Shown: positions 43,447 through 55,719 of the stretch, piece after piece
Layout of the letters: each line of letters opens with the position of its first letter
Numbering within the stretch: position 1 is the stretch's first letter
From: Panulirus ornatus
Lineage: Eukaryota; Arthropoda; Malacostraca; Decapoda; Palinuridae
Reading direction: 5' to 3'
Assembly: GCF_036320965.1 (NCBI RefSeq)
Contig: NC_092240.1
Span: forward strand, 7,310,001-7,374,000
DNA: 64,000 nt
The notes under the pieces: model-generated
Seen by the model: only the letters and a program-made list of their open reading frames with translations
Database searches by the model: none
Told to the model about the DNA's origin: nothing
Translations under genes and position numbers: made by a program

Positions 43447-44122
43447 CTGCACCATGAGGGCTGGCTGGCTGGCTGGCTGGCCTGCACCATGAGGGCTGGC
43501 TGGCTGGCCTGCACCATGAGGGCTGGCTGGCTGGCCTGCACCATGAGGGCTGGCTGGCTGGCCTGCACCATGAGGGCTGGCTGGCTGGCCTGCACCATGA
43601 GGGCTGGCTGGCTGGCCTGCACCATGAGGGCTGGCTGGCTGGCCTGCACCATGAGGGCTGGCTGGCTGGCCTGCACCATGAGGGCTGGCTGGCTGGCTGG
43701 CCTGCACCATGAGGGCTGGCTGGCTGGCCTGCACCATGAGGGCTGGCTGGCTGGCCTGCACCATGAGGGCTGGCTGGCTGGCCTGCACCATGAGGGCTGG
43801 CTGGCTGGCCTGCACCATGAGGGCTGGCTGGCTGGCCTGCACCATGAGGGCTGGCTGGCTGGCCTGCACCATGAGGGCTGGCTGGCTGGCTGGCCTGCAC
43901 CATGAGGGCTGGCTGGCTGGCCTGCACCATGAGGGCTGGCTGGCTGGCCTGCACCATGAGGGCTGGCTGGCTGGCCTGCACCATGAGGGCTGGCTGGCTG
44001 GCCTGCACCATGAGGGCTGGCTGGCTGGCCTGCACCATGAGGGCTGGCTGGCTGGCCTGCACCATGAGGGCTGGCTGGCTGGCCTGCACCATGAGGGCTG
44101 GCTGGCTGGCCTGCACCATGAG
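43405..44122. repeat. 27-bp minisatellite B (ggctggcctgcaccatgagg)
   Basis: About 25 units of 27 bp, a few with one extra ctgg. Homogeneous. It sits between two blocks of minisatellite A. Gly/Trp/Leu/Ala and Gln/Pro/Ser frames on both strands are repeat translations. Confidence 0.96.
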
Positions 44123-44218
44123 GATGCAGCCGGAGTTGCAACCACATTCCCTGGGAGGCGTGGGTCAGGCAGGGGTCGGCCGGCCCAGCCCCACCCTCTG
44201 CTGGGGGACCTCCCTGCC
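44123..44218. other. Short unique insert between minisatellites B and A
   Basis: About 95 bp, GC-rich, occurring once in the window as far as I can see. Confidence 0.5.
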
Positions 44219-45035
44219 GCAACACTCACCCTCCCTGCCTACAGCCAACACTCACCCTCCCTGCCTACAGCCACCACTCACCCTCCCTGCCTACAGCCAA
44301 CACTCACCCTCCCTGCTACAGCCATCGCTCACCCTTCCTGCCTTCATCCATCACTCACCCTCCCTGCTACAGCCATCGCTCATCCTCCCTGCCTACAGCC
44401 ATCACTCACCCTTCCTGCCTACAGCCAACACTCACCCTCCCTGCCTACAACCACCACTCACCCTCCCTGCCTACAGCCAACACTCACCCTCCCTGCCTGC
44501 AGCCAACACTCACCCTCCCTGCCTACAGCCAACACTCACCCTCCCTGCCTACAGCCAACTCTAACCCTCCCTGCCTACAGTCAACACTCACCCTCCCTGC
44601 CTACAGCCAACACTCACCCTTCCTGCCTACAGCCATCACTCACCCTCCCTGCCTACAGCCATCACTCACCCTCCCTGCCTACAGCCATCGCTCACCCTCC
44701 CTGCCTACAGCCATCACTCACCCTTCCTGCCTTCATCCATCACTCACCCTCCCTGCCTACAGCCACCACTCACCCTCCCTGCCTACAGCCAACACTCACC
44801 CTCCCTGCCTACAGCCATCACTCACCCTCCCTCCCTGCCTACAGCCAACACTCACCCTTCCTGCCTACAGCCATCACTCACCCTCCCTGCCTACAGCCAT
44901 CGCTCACCCTCCCTGCCTACAGCCATCGCTCATCCTCCCTGCCTACAGCCATCGCTCACCCTCCCTGCCTACAGCCATCGCTCACCCTCCCTGCCTACAG
45001 CCATCGCTCACCCTTCCTGCCTACAGCCAACACTC
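44219..45035. repeat. 27-bp minisatellite A, right block (ctgcctacagccaacactca)
   Basis: About 30 units of 27 bp. Variants catcact, catcgct, caacact and caccact are shuffled, with recurring runs of the same variant order. Confidence 0.95.
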
Positions 45036-45364
45036 ACACGCCCCTCACCACACACCCCCTTCATACCTGACGACCCTCACCCAGCAGTAGAACTCCACAT
45101 CGAAAAGAACAACAAATTCCAGACAGTTAGCTCCACAAGACGAAGCAAGGAACGAGCATCAACAGCCCCCTAACAAGACGGGATAAGGAACGAACATAGA
45201 GAGCCTCTGATGGGAGTGTGGACGAGGTACAAGAGGGCGAGGCACGACGCGTAAGGATTCCCGCAGGAGGACCCCAGCTGCACCCAGGTGTAAACTTACA
45301 CTTCTTAGAAGACCTGCCGGAGTACAGGCCATGTTTGGTGCGCGGCCGGTGGGTGGGGGTGGGG
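45036..45364. other. Single-copy stretch, no gene recognised
   Basis: A ~50-bp internal partial duplication (acaagacga..aaggaacga) at 45135-45195. No coding signal. Confidence 0.4.
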
Positions 45365-45645
45365 GGGTTCACCTGACACAGCCCACCAGGTGAAGAGTGG
45401 GTGGGTGTGGGGAGGGCCAGGGTTCACCTGACGCAGCCCACCATGTGACAGATGGGTGGGTGGCCGGGTGGGGTGGTTCACCTGACGCAGCCCACCAGGT
45501 GAGGAGAGGGAGGCAGGTTCACCTGTCGCAGCCCACCAGGTATGTGGGCCGGGGTTCACCTGACGCAGCCCACCAGGTGAGGGGAGGGAGGCAGGTTCAC
45601 CTGTCGCAGCCCACCAGGAGGAGGGGGAAGGGGACCCTGCTGGGG
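45365..45645. repeat. ~55-bp minisatellite (ttcacctgacgcagcccacc)
   Basis: About five units with gttcacctg(a/t)cgcagcccaccaggtg and a G-rich spacer. cacctg...caggtg within each unit is an imperfect inverted repeat. Confidence 0.9.
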
Positions 45646-45706
45646 TTTACCTGACGCCACCCACTGTTTTCAATCCCGGCCCCACGCATTCAAGGAGCAC
45701 CCTTCC

Positions 45707-45773
45707 CTACCCCCTCACCTTGGGTGATGCTGGCGGGGTGTGGGGTGATGTGGGTGTGGGGCTGGCTGGCTGG
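45707..45773. repeat. 67-bp block, copy 2
   Basis: Identical to 43351-43417 including the terminal ggctggctggctgg, but here followed by unique sequence rather than by minisatellite B. Confidence 0.92.
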
Positions 45774-46534
45774 GGCGCCGCGCCCCTGCTGCCCAGCTCA
45801 CCATCACGCGCTGAACCACTGTCCACGTCTTAAGTATCTCTGTTTTTCCCAGTAAGCTTTATATTTCCTAGGTCACACGCCAGCCTGTCTATCCACGGAT
45901 CATGTTTCCTCCTCTCCTTCTGAGTTCTCTGATTCGTCACAGACAGGGTCAAGTGAGAACACTGCTGAAGAAAACGTAATATGGTTTGTTACGTGATGAA
46001 CTCCTCAGTGTCTTTAGTAATAGATTTGGTTTGGTCAAGTTAAGAGTCAGTATTAATAAACCCAGAATTCCTCTATAGAGGCTGGAAATAACTCTTGAGA
46101 AAAGAGCCATTAATTTGGCAAGAGCTGAATGACGAAGTCCCATGAGCAAAGAAATAGAGAAAGAAAGAAAGAAAATCGTATATATTGTCGATTTAAAACT
46201 GATAAAACAACATTTAGTTATGGTGTAAAGTTAGACATTCTCCCTCCCTGTGTTCCGGAAAGTAAAGCCAGATGTTTAAAGGTTGAAACCGTCGTGATTA
46301 TAAAGCTATTTGCAGTGGGGTCAGTGGTGAGAATTTGCTTTCTTTGTTTTTATTTCCCTCTCAAGTGTAGACTGTGCCACTGGTGGATGACGTAGGATCT
46401 GACACCATCTACCGCCTTACTCATCATCATCAACACCACCCAGCCTCCTCCGGTGACACCACCAGCGTCCAGCCACAAGACCCGCTCACAGGCGCACTTG
46501 TTTACGTCTGCAGGACGTGGGACTTCGTAGAAGG

Positions 46535-46537
<3 letters not shown>
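45774..46537. other. Single-copy region, no gene recognised
   Basis: About 760 bp. Plus-strand frame 46129-46395 (88 codons) and others show no domain I know. Confidence 0.45.

Positions 46538-46584
<47 letters not shown>
46538..46584. repeat. (GT)n microsatellite
   Basis: About 23 GT units. Confidence 0.96.
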
Positions 46585-46585
<1 letters not shown>

Positions 46586-46654
46586 GAAAGCTAGTGGCTC
46601 CGTCCGGGAGGTCCCGCAGTGGCTTCACTTAGCGGGTCACGTGCGTCAGACAGG

Positions 46655-47050
46655 GAGAGAGAGGAAGGGGCCCCCAGCACCTGCCAGGGGAGAGAGGAAG
46701 GGGGCCTCCATCACCTGCCAGGGAGCGAGGTAGGGGGCCCCAGCACCTGCCAGGGAGAGAGAGGAAGGGCCCCCCAGTACCTGCCAGGGAGAGAGAGGAA
46801 GGGGCCCCCAGCACCTGCCAGGGAGAGAGAGGAAGGGGCCCCCAGCACCTGCCAGGGAGAGAGGGAGCCCCGATACCTACCAGGGAGAGAGGTAGGGGGC
46901 CCTATCACCTGCCAGGGAGAGAGGAAGGGGCCCCCAGCACCTGCCAGGGAGAGAGGTAGGGGCCCCCCACTACCTACCAGAGAGAGAAGAATGGGCCCCA
47001 GTGCCTGCCAGGGAGAGAGAGGAATGGGCTCCCAGCACCAACCAGGGTGG
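46655..47050. repeat. ~34-bp minisatellite (cacctgccagggagagag)
   Basis: About 12 units with cacctgccagggagagagagg and a purine/C-run segment of variable length; the later ones are diverged. Confidence 0.93.
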
Positions 47051-47451
47051 AGAGTAAAGGGGCGCGGGGACCCCACTGGGGGACGTCGTACCCCTACCAG
47101 GGACCTCGGTCCACAAACTAAACTGCTGACGAAGGCGGTGATGGTCACCCGGCTCATAAGTATCTTTGAACTCTCGTGTCCTAAACACCGTGCGGACACC
47201 TTTAACTCCCAGTTATACACATCCCAATCCCTGGTGACCAACACCATCTTGAAAGACGATGGCTGGATGATCTCAGTGTACGTACGTACACTCAGGTGTG
47301 CTGTGGCGCAAGATGGTCCGTGTGACGCCTTCTTCAAACCTATAATGACACTGTGCTCATCTTGCACACCAAACTCGACAGGTTTTTTTTTCTTTTTATT
47401 TTCCCATTTTGATATATCTTTATTTTTGTCCTCCCATTTCGAGGGCCACCA
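47051..47451. other. Single-copy stretch, no gene recognised
   Basis: About 400 bp. A plus-strand frame enters from the preceding minisatellite and continues to 47500, but nothing in its unique part is recognisable. Confidence 0.4.
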
Positions 47452-48800
47452 CTACCACAGCTCAGCAGTGACCACCACCACCACCACAGCTCAGCAGTGA
47501 TCACCACCACCACAGCTCAGCAGTGACCACCACCACCACAGCTCAGCAGTGACCACCACCACCACAGCTCAGCAGTGACCACCACCACCACAGCTAAACA
47601 GTGACCACCACCACCACAGCTCAGGAGTGACCACCACCACAGCTAAACAGTGACCACCACCATCACAGCTCAGCAGTGACCACCACCACCACAGCTAAAC
47701 AGTGACCACCACCACCACAGCTCAGCAGTGACCACCACCACAGCTAAACAGTGACCACCACCACCACAGCTCAACAGTGACCACCACCACCACAGCTCAG
47801 CAGTGACCACCACCACCACAGCTCAGCAGTGACCACCACCACCACAGCTCAGCAGTGATCACCACCACCACAGCTCAGCAGTGGCTACCACCACCACAGC
47901 TCAGCAGTGATCACCACCACCACAGCTCAGCAGTGACCACCACCACCACAGCTCAGCAGTGACCACCACCACCACAGCTCAGCAGTGATCACCACCACCA
48001 CCACAGTTCAGCAGTGACCACCACCACCACAGCTAAACAGTGACCACCACCACCACCACAGTTCAGCAGTGACCACCACCACCACAGCTCAACAGTGACC
48101 ACCACCACCACCACAGTTCAGCAGTGACCACCACCACCACAGCTCAACAGTGACCACCACCACCACCACAGCTCAGCAGTGACCACCACCACCACAGCTC
48201 AGCTGTGATCACCACCACCACAGCTCATCAGTGACCACCACTACCACAGCTCAACAGTGACCACCTCCACAGCTCAGCAGTAATCACCACCACCACAGCT
48301 CAGCAGTGACCACCACCACCACAGCTCAGCAGTGACCACCACCACCACAGCTCAGCAGTGATCACCACCACCACAGCTCAGCAGTGACCACCACCACCAC
48401 AGCTCAGCAGTGACCACCACCACTACAGCTCAGCAGTGACCACCACCACCACAGCTCAGCAGTGACCACCACCACCACAGCTCAGCAGTGACCACCACCA
48501 CCACAGCTCAGCAGTGACCACCACCACCACAGCTCAGCAGTGACCACCACAACCACAGCTCAGCAGTGACCACCACCACCACAGCTCAGCAGTGACCACC
48601 ACCACCACAGCTCAGCAGTGACTACCACCACCACAGCTCAGCAGTGGCTACCACCACCACAGCTCAGCAGTGATCACCACCACCACAGCTCAGCAGTGAC
48701 CACCACCACCACAGCTCAGCAGTGACTACCACCACCACAGCTCAGTAGTGACTACCACCACCACAGCTCAACAGTGACCACCACCACCACAGCTCAGTAG
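47452..48800. repeat. 26-bp minisatellite (agctcagcagtgaccacc)
   Basis: About 51 units with agctcagcagtgaccacc and a CAC run of 2-4 triplets. Linked variants (agctaaacag, agttcagcag, tgatcacc) appear in patterned order between 47590 and 48180, evidence of multi-unit duplication. Each unit contains agctcagc. Confidence 0.96.
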
Positions 48801-48819
48801 AGAACCACACACGAAAGCA

Positions 48820-48948
48820 AAAAAAAAAAAAAAAAAAATAGAAATCCCTGACATTCATCCTTCACCTCCTGACGTCACCCTCCCGCAGTCGCAACCATCA
48901 CTCATCTTCAAAACAAACCCACGCACATCCTCACTCTCTCCTTCCCCA

Positions 48949-49010
<62 letters not shown>
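48820..49010. repeat. Poly(A) run and (AC)n microsatellite
   Basis: Nineteen A at 48821-48839 and about 30 AC units at 48951-49010, with ~110 bp of ordinary DNA between. Confidence 0.95.
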
Positions 49011-49012
<2 letters not shown>

Positions 49013-49049
49013 CAGATGTTCCTCCTTCCCTATAGTACCGTGGTTCGAG

Positions 49050-49530
49050 CCCAGGTGGCAGGAGGAGGAGGAGGAGGAGTAACGGGAGGAGGAGTCCCAG
49101 GTGGCAGGAGGAGGAGGAGGAGGAGTAACGGGAGGAGGAGTCCCAGGTGGCAGCAGGAGGAGGAGGAGGAGTAACGGGAGGAGTAGTCCCAGGTGGCAGC
49201 AGGAGGAGGAGGAGGAGGAGTAACGGGAGGAGGAGTCCCAGGTGGCAGCAGGAGGAGGAGGAGGAGTGACGGGAGGAGGAGTCCCAGGTGGCAGCGAGGA
49301 GTCCCAGGTGGCAGCAGGAGGAGGAGGAGGAGTAACGGGAGGAGGAGTCCCAGGTGGCAGGAGGAGGAGGAGGAGGAGTAACGGGAGGAGTAGTCCAGGT
49401 GGCAGCAGGAGGAGGAGGAGGAGGAGTAACGGGAGGAGTCCCAGGTGGCAGCAGGAGGAGGAGGAGGAGTGACGGGAGGAGGAGTCCCAGGTGGCAGCAG
49501 GAGGAGGAGGAGGAGTAACGGGAGGAGTAC
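49050..49530. repeat. ~46-bp purine-rich minisatellite (cccaggtggcagcagga)
   Basis: About ten units: aacgggaggaggagtcccaggtggcagc then (AGG)n of 4-6 triplets. The plus strand is almost purely purine in the (AGG)n parts. Confidence 0.94.
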
Positions 49531-49619
49531 ATGGGTAGAAGGGGAGGAGGAGGCTTGGCTACCACTGCTCAGATGACACCCGTACCCGGCCATATACCCC
49601 GATTTAGCCTGCTCAACCT

Positions 49620-49796
49620 GCCTACCTACCCAGCCCAGCCCAGCCTAACCCAGCCCTGCCCAGCCCTACCCTGTCCAGCCCTACACAGCCTAGCCTGCCC
49701 AGCTCAGCCTAACCTGCCCAGCTCAGCCTAACCTGCCCAGCTCAGCCTGCCCAGCCCTGCCTGCCCAGCCCTGCCCAGCCTAGCCTGCCCAGTAGT
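49620..49796. repeat. Short-period cagcc/ctgcc tandem
   Basis: Irregular repetition of cccagcc, cagcctaacctgcc and cagccctgcc over ~175 bp. Confidence 0.85.
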
Positions 49797-50035
49797 CCTG
49801 CTCGTACCACATGACCACATGCAACACAACGGAGGAAGTGCTTGTGTGACTCGGAGGATGATCGTGTAAGGTAGGAAGGTAAGTGCCAGTTGACGCGCAT
49901 CACGACTCGTTGAGAGAATGAACACGACATTATGTGAACATACAGCAGAGGTTTCGTTTATTGACGCTTTATACACTAAGATGAAGGATCAAGTGAAGTA
50001 ATTTGAGTTAAATGTTATTCATGTGATAGCTTGTA

Positions 50036-50036
<1 letters not shown>
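49797..50036. other. Spacer, nothing recognised
   Basis: Single-copy DNA with no motif I can name. Confidence 0.4.

Positions 50037-50087
<51 letters not shown>
50037..50087. repeat. (AC)n microsatellite
   Basis: About 25 AC units. Confidence 0.96.
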
Positions 50088-50089
<2 letters not shown>

Positions 50090-50369
50090 GCCATTCTCCC
50101 CTTCTGACAGCTTCTCGTCAGCGAGGCCCTGCCTGCCGACCATCACCAGCACCTGCTGACGTTAAGGCCATGTGACGTCACTGAGAATGTAAACACGCCG
50201 CAAGGCCAAGGCGGTCGGCGGTCGGTCGGTGGTGGTGGTGGCCTCATGAGTGGATTAACAATTCATGCATATTTAACACCTTCGTCAGGGGGCTACAGCA
50301 TGCTCGCCGTGCTTGTCAAGTGTCTCGCGCACTACTGCGTCAGGTTACCCATCTTCCCTCTCTTCCTGC
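50088..50369. other. Spacer with perfect tgacgtca octamer
   Basis: tgacgtca at 50173-50180 and a (GGTC)/(GGT)n stretch at ~50213-50241. No gene recognised. Confidence 0.45.
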
Positions 50370-50770
50370 AGGAGGTAGAGGGGCGACTTCTGTAGTAGGA
50401 GGTAGTGGGACGACTTCTGCAGTAGGAGGTAGTGGGACGACTTCTGTAGTAGGAGGTGGTGGGACGACTTCTGCAGTAGGAGGTGGTGGGACGACTTCTG
50501 TAGTAGGAAGTGGTGGGACGACTTCTGTAGTAGGAGGTAGTGGGACGACTTGCTCTGCAGAAGGAGGTGGTGGGACGACTTCTGCAGTAGGAGGTAGTGG
50601 GACGACTTCTGTAGTAGGAGGTGGTGGGACGACTTCTGTATCAGGAGGCAGTAAAACGACCTCTACAATACGAGGTAGAGACTACCTCTGAAGGAGAAGG
50701 TAGTCAGACGACCTCCGCTTGAAGGGGGTAGTAACCCATCTTCTACGGGAGGCAGTGGGACGACAGAAGG
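50370..50770. repeat. 27-bp minisatellite (gaggtagtgggacgacttct)
   Basis: About 13 units of 27 bp, homogeneous to ~50640 and decayed afterwards. Confidence 0.94.
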
Positions 50771-51061
50771 ATGGAATACTCTAGCGGTATTGTGTCCTGA
50801 GGTAGTCGGAGGGTAGGTTCCTCAGTAGCAAAGACACACAAGGGCGTCACAGACAACGGAGGAAGGCTACGTAGCCCCTGGATCAACAGAGAGGTACATG
50901 GTCCAAGTCACAACGGTCGAGATGGACACCATGACGAGGGAAAGTCTGAAGCAACAGACGTGGGTGTTGTGAGGAGCCGCCAGCAACAGGTGGCTCCTGC
51001 AGCGGTGAGAGTACGGCTCTCTCTGCAGGTGGAGCAGCGGCACAAATGGGTTCGATACTGT
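50771..51061. other. Spacer, nothing recognised
   Basis: Single-copy DNA with no motif I can name. Confidence 0.4.
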
Positions 51062-51165
51062 GGTATTCTACGCTGTATATGTACCCTAGCCTGAAGGGTG
51101 GATGAACAGCTGGGTTGACTGTTGACCGATTGCCGCAACTTGGGATTCGAACCCATTCCACTTGA
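51062..51165 (-). mobile_element. tRNA-derived SINE fragment
   Basis: The minus strand reads gggttcgaatccc (perfect B-box), then a body with gtcaacccagctgttcatcc and ccttcaggctagggtac, parallel to ggttcgagtcc and tcaacccaggtgttcatcc in the SINE at 5413-5584. The A-box half is not recognisable, so it is a 5'-eroded or diverged copy. Confidence 0.65.
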
Positions 51166-52371
51166 TTGGATGTAAGCGAAATTATTGTGTGTGTGTGTGT
51201 TTGTGTGTGTGGTGAAATTAGTTGCATTTTTTGTACGATTTTAGACATATTTCACATCAATACACATGAGACAACTTAACCTGTTTGTAAATATCACCAC
51301 TTACCCTAATCACCTTGGTTGGATGGTTACTTGTTCTATCTTCCAAGACTTTTAGCTTGAAGGCGTAACTGATAACTTGACCAAGTTTCAGTAATATAGA
51401 ATGCTACGAGTCAATAACATTATATACACATTTGTTAATGATTATTGTGTTAGAGCAGAGACTTGCGTGATGTAATTTTGTGATGAGAATGTACATTGAA
51501 TTTCTATGATGAATGAAAATAACCTTTGTCTCATTGTTTTATACATGTTAATGATGGTTGTAGCAATATAAACGAAGAAATGAAAGCTGATGCATTCGTG
51601 TGAAGTGGTAAAACAAAATAAATGACACATCTTTGCTTATTTCTCTGTACTGATCAAAACACACCTGGGCTGCAGAAATTCACCCCAAAATTTCAGTTTT
51701 TTTTTTTTTCTTTATCCTACAACGTAACATTTCACCTAAAATCGATCCTTAAAGAAAAACAAACAAATATAACACGTTCATTGAACAAAAACTAGATCTA
51801 TGTGATATTCTTTCAGACCTACGTACAAAAAAAATTCTATGAATATGAGTTCAAATCTTTCAGTGACGAGATATTCAAGCTATACATTTCAAAAGTTTAA
51901 AAATCTTGTCGCCATTTTCGAGTGCAAATCAGTGTCATCTCTTTGGTATTCATTCACGAAAATCCCTAGCGATATCGATAACCACGAATGTTTGTTGATT
52001 ATTACTACAATTCTCAATAATTCTGCATGAAAAAAATACTAAATAAAAAAATGAAAAGAACTGTAACATTCCATGAGAGATAATGTTAACATACGAAGGA
52101 GAACCAGCGGGCCGGCACGTAACACCCATACTGCTTATTGCCCCTTGACGTCACGTCTCAGAACAGTAGCGAGAAAAAAACTGACTCGTTTAAGTTTATG
52201 AGTCAACGTACGTGGAGAAGAAATAATCCGCAGGTCATGAGAAACTGTAAGTATTATCTTAGTGAAAGATAACGAGTGACGTAAATGGTATTATCTTTGT
52301 TTCTATTCCCGAAAGAAAGAAGGGAAGGTCAAGCAAAGGGAGAGAGAGTGCAAGGCATGGACGCCCACGAC
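51166..52371. other. AT-rich single-copy region, no gene recognised
   Basis: Short (GT)n at 51186-51211, a perfect tgacgtca at 52146-52153, and no coding signal. Confidence 0.5.
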
Positions 52372-52555
52372 TTTGTCGGGTATGAACGTAATAGATCTAA
52401 GACATGAATATAGCTATAACCAATGTATTTTCATCAACTGATTTGTCGGGTATGAACGTAATGAATCTGAGACATTAATATAGCTATAACCAATGTATTT
52501 TCATCAACTAATTTGTCGGGTATGAACGTAATAAATTCAAGACGAGTTGTAAATA
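52372..52555. repeat. 70-bp tandem triplication (tttgtcgggtatgaacgtaa)
   Basis: Units begin at 52372, 52442 and 52512, an exact 70-bp period; the third is cut short after ~40 bp. The only minisatellite inside the AT-rich 51-55 kb region. Confidence 0.93.
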
Positions 52556-53633
52556 TTGTATTATCAGCGATACTAAGTCGTATGAGAGGAAGAATCACAT
52601 GTGCTGAACAAGTACGAAAGATGGATATGTCATGGTATTTTTTTTTTTTTTTCACGCGCTATTGTGTGATGTGTTTCTTAGAAGATGAGTAAGCTTGTCG
52701 AACCAGGTACATAAAGCGACATTTTCTTACGCGATTTAAGGGAAAAACGAACATGTTTTACATTGCTCTGCATCTTCAAAATTTTAGGATATTTTTTACC
52801 ATTTAGAATTATTCTTAGAATGGAACTGCGCATTACGGGAAGGCAATAAGAAGATTAGTCGAGTGATCTAACGAGTTTAATGGTATCATTAAGAAATTAA
52901 CTAGTAGTTTAGACCGTAAAGGATTCAGGGACATTGTAACTAGCGGTAGATATGAACGTGGTTTAGCGAGGAATGATTATAACTCATGGGTGATGACCAC
53001 AGCCACAGACCAAACATGGCGGATGTGGAGGACAACGAGACGAACTGAACTGGCACACTAACAACTGGAATTGAGAAGTGTCTTAATTTTTGGATCGATT
53101 ATGGACATAAATCCCTCAGTAGTAAGACTGTCATCCTTATTCTACCTGTTTAACTACAAATTACTCCAGGGTTGGTTAGGTATCTGTGGAAATGAATAGT
53201 CTTCAAGATAGCCTGGGTTAGATTTGGTTTTAACGTTGCATGAGTTCACGGTGGTGAGCGTATGCATTCATTCGAACCCAACCCGTGTTGTTTTACGTCA
53301 CTGATTTTGGTTAATTTTCATTTCATTTTGAAACTTTACATTTCCAAGCCTTGCTCTCCTTGGTCGAGCTTGTATTTTCAACAGGATATGCATCATAGCT
53401 ATCAATAACAACTCTCCAGATAACCACACTGCTCAAGATAACAAATATGACTGCCCTAGACCCTCATATTCTTAGAACTGATAACAACAGCGCATCCCTA
53501 ATCTCAGCTTTTTATCTTGCGTAATTTTTCGAGTGATATTAATATACAGTGACGTAACGCGTGTATATTGATGGCGGATGAGGCAAGATATTAATTGTGG
53601 ACGTTTGTCTTCCCATTTAACGCTGAACAAACA
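52556..53633. other. AT-rich single-copy region, no gene recognised
   Basis: No open frame above ~60 codons outside repeats and no recognisable motif. Confidence 0.5.
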
Positions 53634-53634
53634 A

Positions 53635-53728
<94 letters not shown>
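53634..53728. repeat. (AC)n(CT)n compound microsatellite
   Basis: About 13 AC units, then aa and ~32 CT units. Confidence 0.96.
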
Positions 53729-53730
<2 letters not shown>

Positions 53731-54473
53731 AACCGTGATGGTGTGACAGAGCAAAAAGAAAAAAAAAAAATTCTCTTGGTGGTGGTCACGATAGAAACTA
53801 CATATACTTTTTTTTTTTTTTTCAAGTTTTAATGTATGTATATAAAACTAGTCGAGGAAGGAACACCAGTCATACTGTTTTTTTAATACGAATCCCGTTT
53901 TCTTTTTTTATGTTGACATCACTGTTGTTTGTGGCGAGGGTAGGACTCTGAAGGCCGCCGTGTGTGTGTGTGTGTGTGTGTGTGTTGAATTACAATTATA
54001 ATATATATTGAGTATTATTACCGTTTCGGACATCCAGCGAATTCTGTTTAGGTTTGGTTCGTTTAGAATTGTATTTACGATAGTTTTTTGATAAGTGATG
54101 ATTGATAGTTAATATCTGATAATTTGATAATTGATGATATCAGCTTCCAAACAATGGAAGGTTTAGTTGAAACGGTAATTTTGCCATTTTACTGTTTATA
54201 TGATAAATTGTCAGTAGCTTATATATCCTAGTGCGTTTTTGTTATGCATTGTCGTTAGCTTAAACCCTACTGCATTTTATTGATGCATTGTCGTTAGCTT
54301 ATAGTGCTTATTTCTTATTTTAGAAGTGGCAAAATTGTATCAATGGGTCAAACACGTTATTTTCGTAATGACGTTTTGGAAATGTGATTTGATTTTTACT
54401 AATGCACAAACTGTAGCCTCGCTTCACAACATATAACCGTGTATCGACTAAACTCGATCCTGTCGTGATAAAG

Positions 54474-54514
<41 letters not shown>

Positions 54515-55719
54515 GCCTGGGAGAAAAGTTTAGTTCGTAAGTTTATCCTCGGCCTATCGGTTGTCAGGGCCATTAAGGTCGTAAACGGCAAGTTATAACC
54601 ACCAACCGTAAATTGTTTACGACCTTTCATAGGCGCCTATTCAAGGTCATTCTAACCCCCACCCCCCCCATTTCTCGCACTGTTGTGGCCTTAGCCGTGT
54701 GAAATATTTTTTGGAATTAAAGACCGTGATTTTTGTTTACTCTTTATCTTATGAATATCTCTGATACCTTCTCTGTCGAGTCAATATCCACCAGCTTGCA
54801 CGTCTACCATAGCGCATCCTCAATGCTTCCTTCTATTCCAAATGACTTTTCTATTAGGCGTCCCATCCCTCCTTTGTAATATATCCCCATCCTTCTATCC
54901 CATTCTATATTACTGTCATAACGATTTCCATGCAGGCCGATGACAATAACCGACGTGTTGATCAACCAAAACAAACCCTCGGTACACTGTAGACTTGTTT
55001 CTTCTTGACTTCGCCAGTCACGTACGCCTCTGTACTTCCTCCTTCCACCTGTCTCTCAGGTTGACACACTCTCCCTGAACATTTTTTTTCTTCCACCTCA
55101 AAAATGTTACTGACTTGATTATCCCTAGCAGACATTGTGACGTTTGTGCTTAATTTTCCCTTAACATTGGCCAGTCTCCCAGATGTTCGTGTTTCGCTCC
55201 ACTTCTTCCAGTCTCACACCTTTGCTTCTACCCCTACACGTCAAAGCTCTGAAACTCTCAATCCTCTCTTGTCATTCCCATTAACTGTGACCTCGCACAT
55301 TTCAAAAGAAAGGTGTTTAACTTTCTCAAAAAAAAAAAACGTAAATGCTTTTCCGTGTCTTTTCTTTTTCCGTTTCATAATTCTCTCTAATTTCAATCAG
55401 AGCCCGGCCTTGATGTGGACTCCTTCCGTGACTGGAGCCTTCAACATTAAAAAAAAGTTAGTCTTCTTTGACAAACCATTGAGGGTTGATTGTTTGTCCT
55501 AACTCTTCTCTTTCCCCATCCTCTCTTAATTTTAACCTTCGGTATTGAAATTTGATATCTAGGTCCCCTATTATGCCTACCAGGGATTTCCCAACGCCCA
55601 TACGAGCTCTTCAGTCTCCCCCTTAGATCTAGTGATAGTATTTCGGTCCTCAGGTCTTAAATAACCTCTGTCCACGTGTGGTCTTTTTGGGTCCTTAAAA
55701 GGCAGTTATGCCGTGGCTG
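53729..55719. other. AT- and CT-rich region, no gene recognised
   Basis: About 2 kb. Small (GT)n tracts at 53961-53985 and 54476-54511. A duplicated cattgtcgttagctta word occurs near 54250 and 54288. From ~54770 to ~55560 the plus strand is pyrimidine-rich, with frame 55137-55502 (121 codons) showing no recognised domain. Confidence 0.45.

Noticed and set aside
43289..45070. Gln/Pro/Ser and Ala/Gly/Trp repeat proteins of 270-450 residues
   Set aside because: All arise from 27-bp minisatellites A and B; several frames on both strands are open at once.
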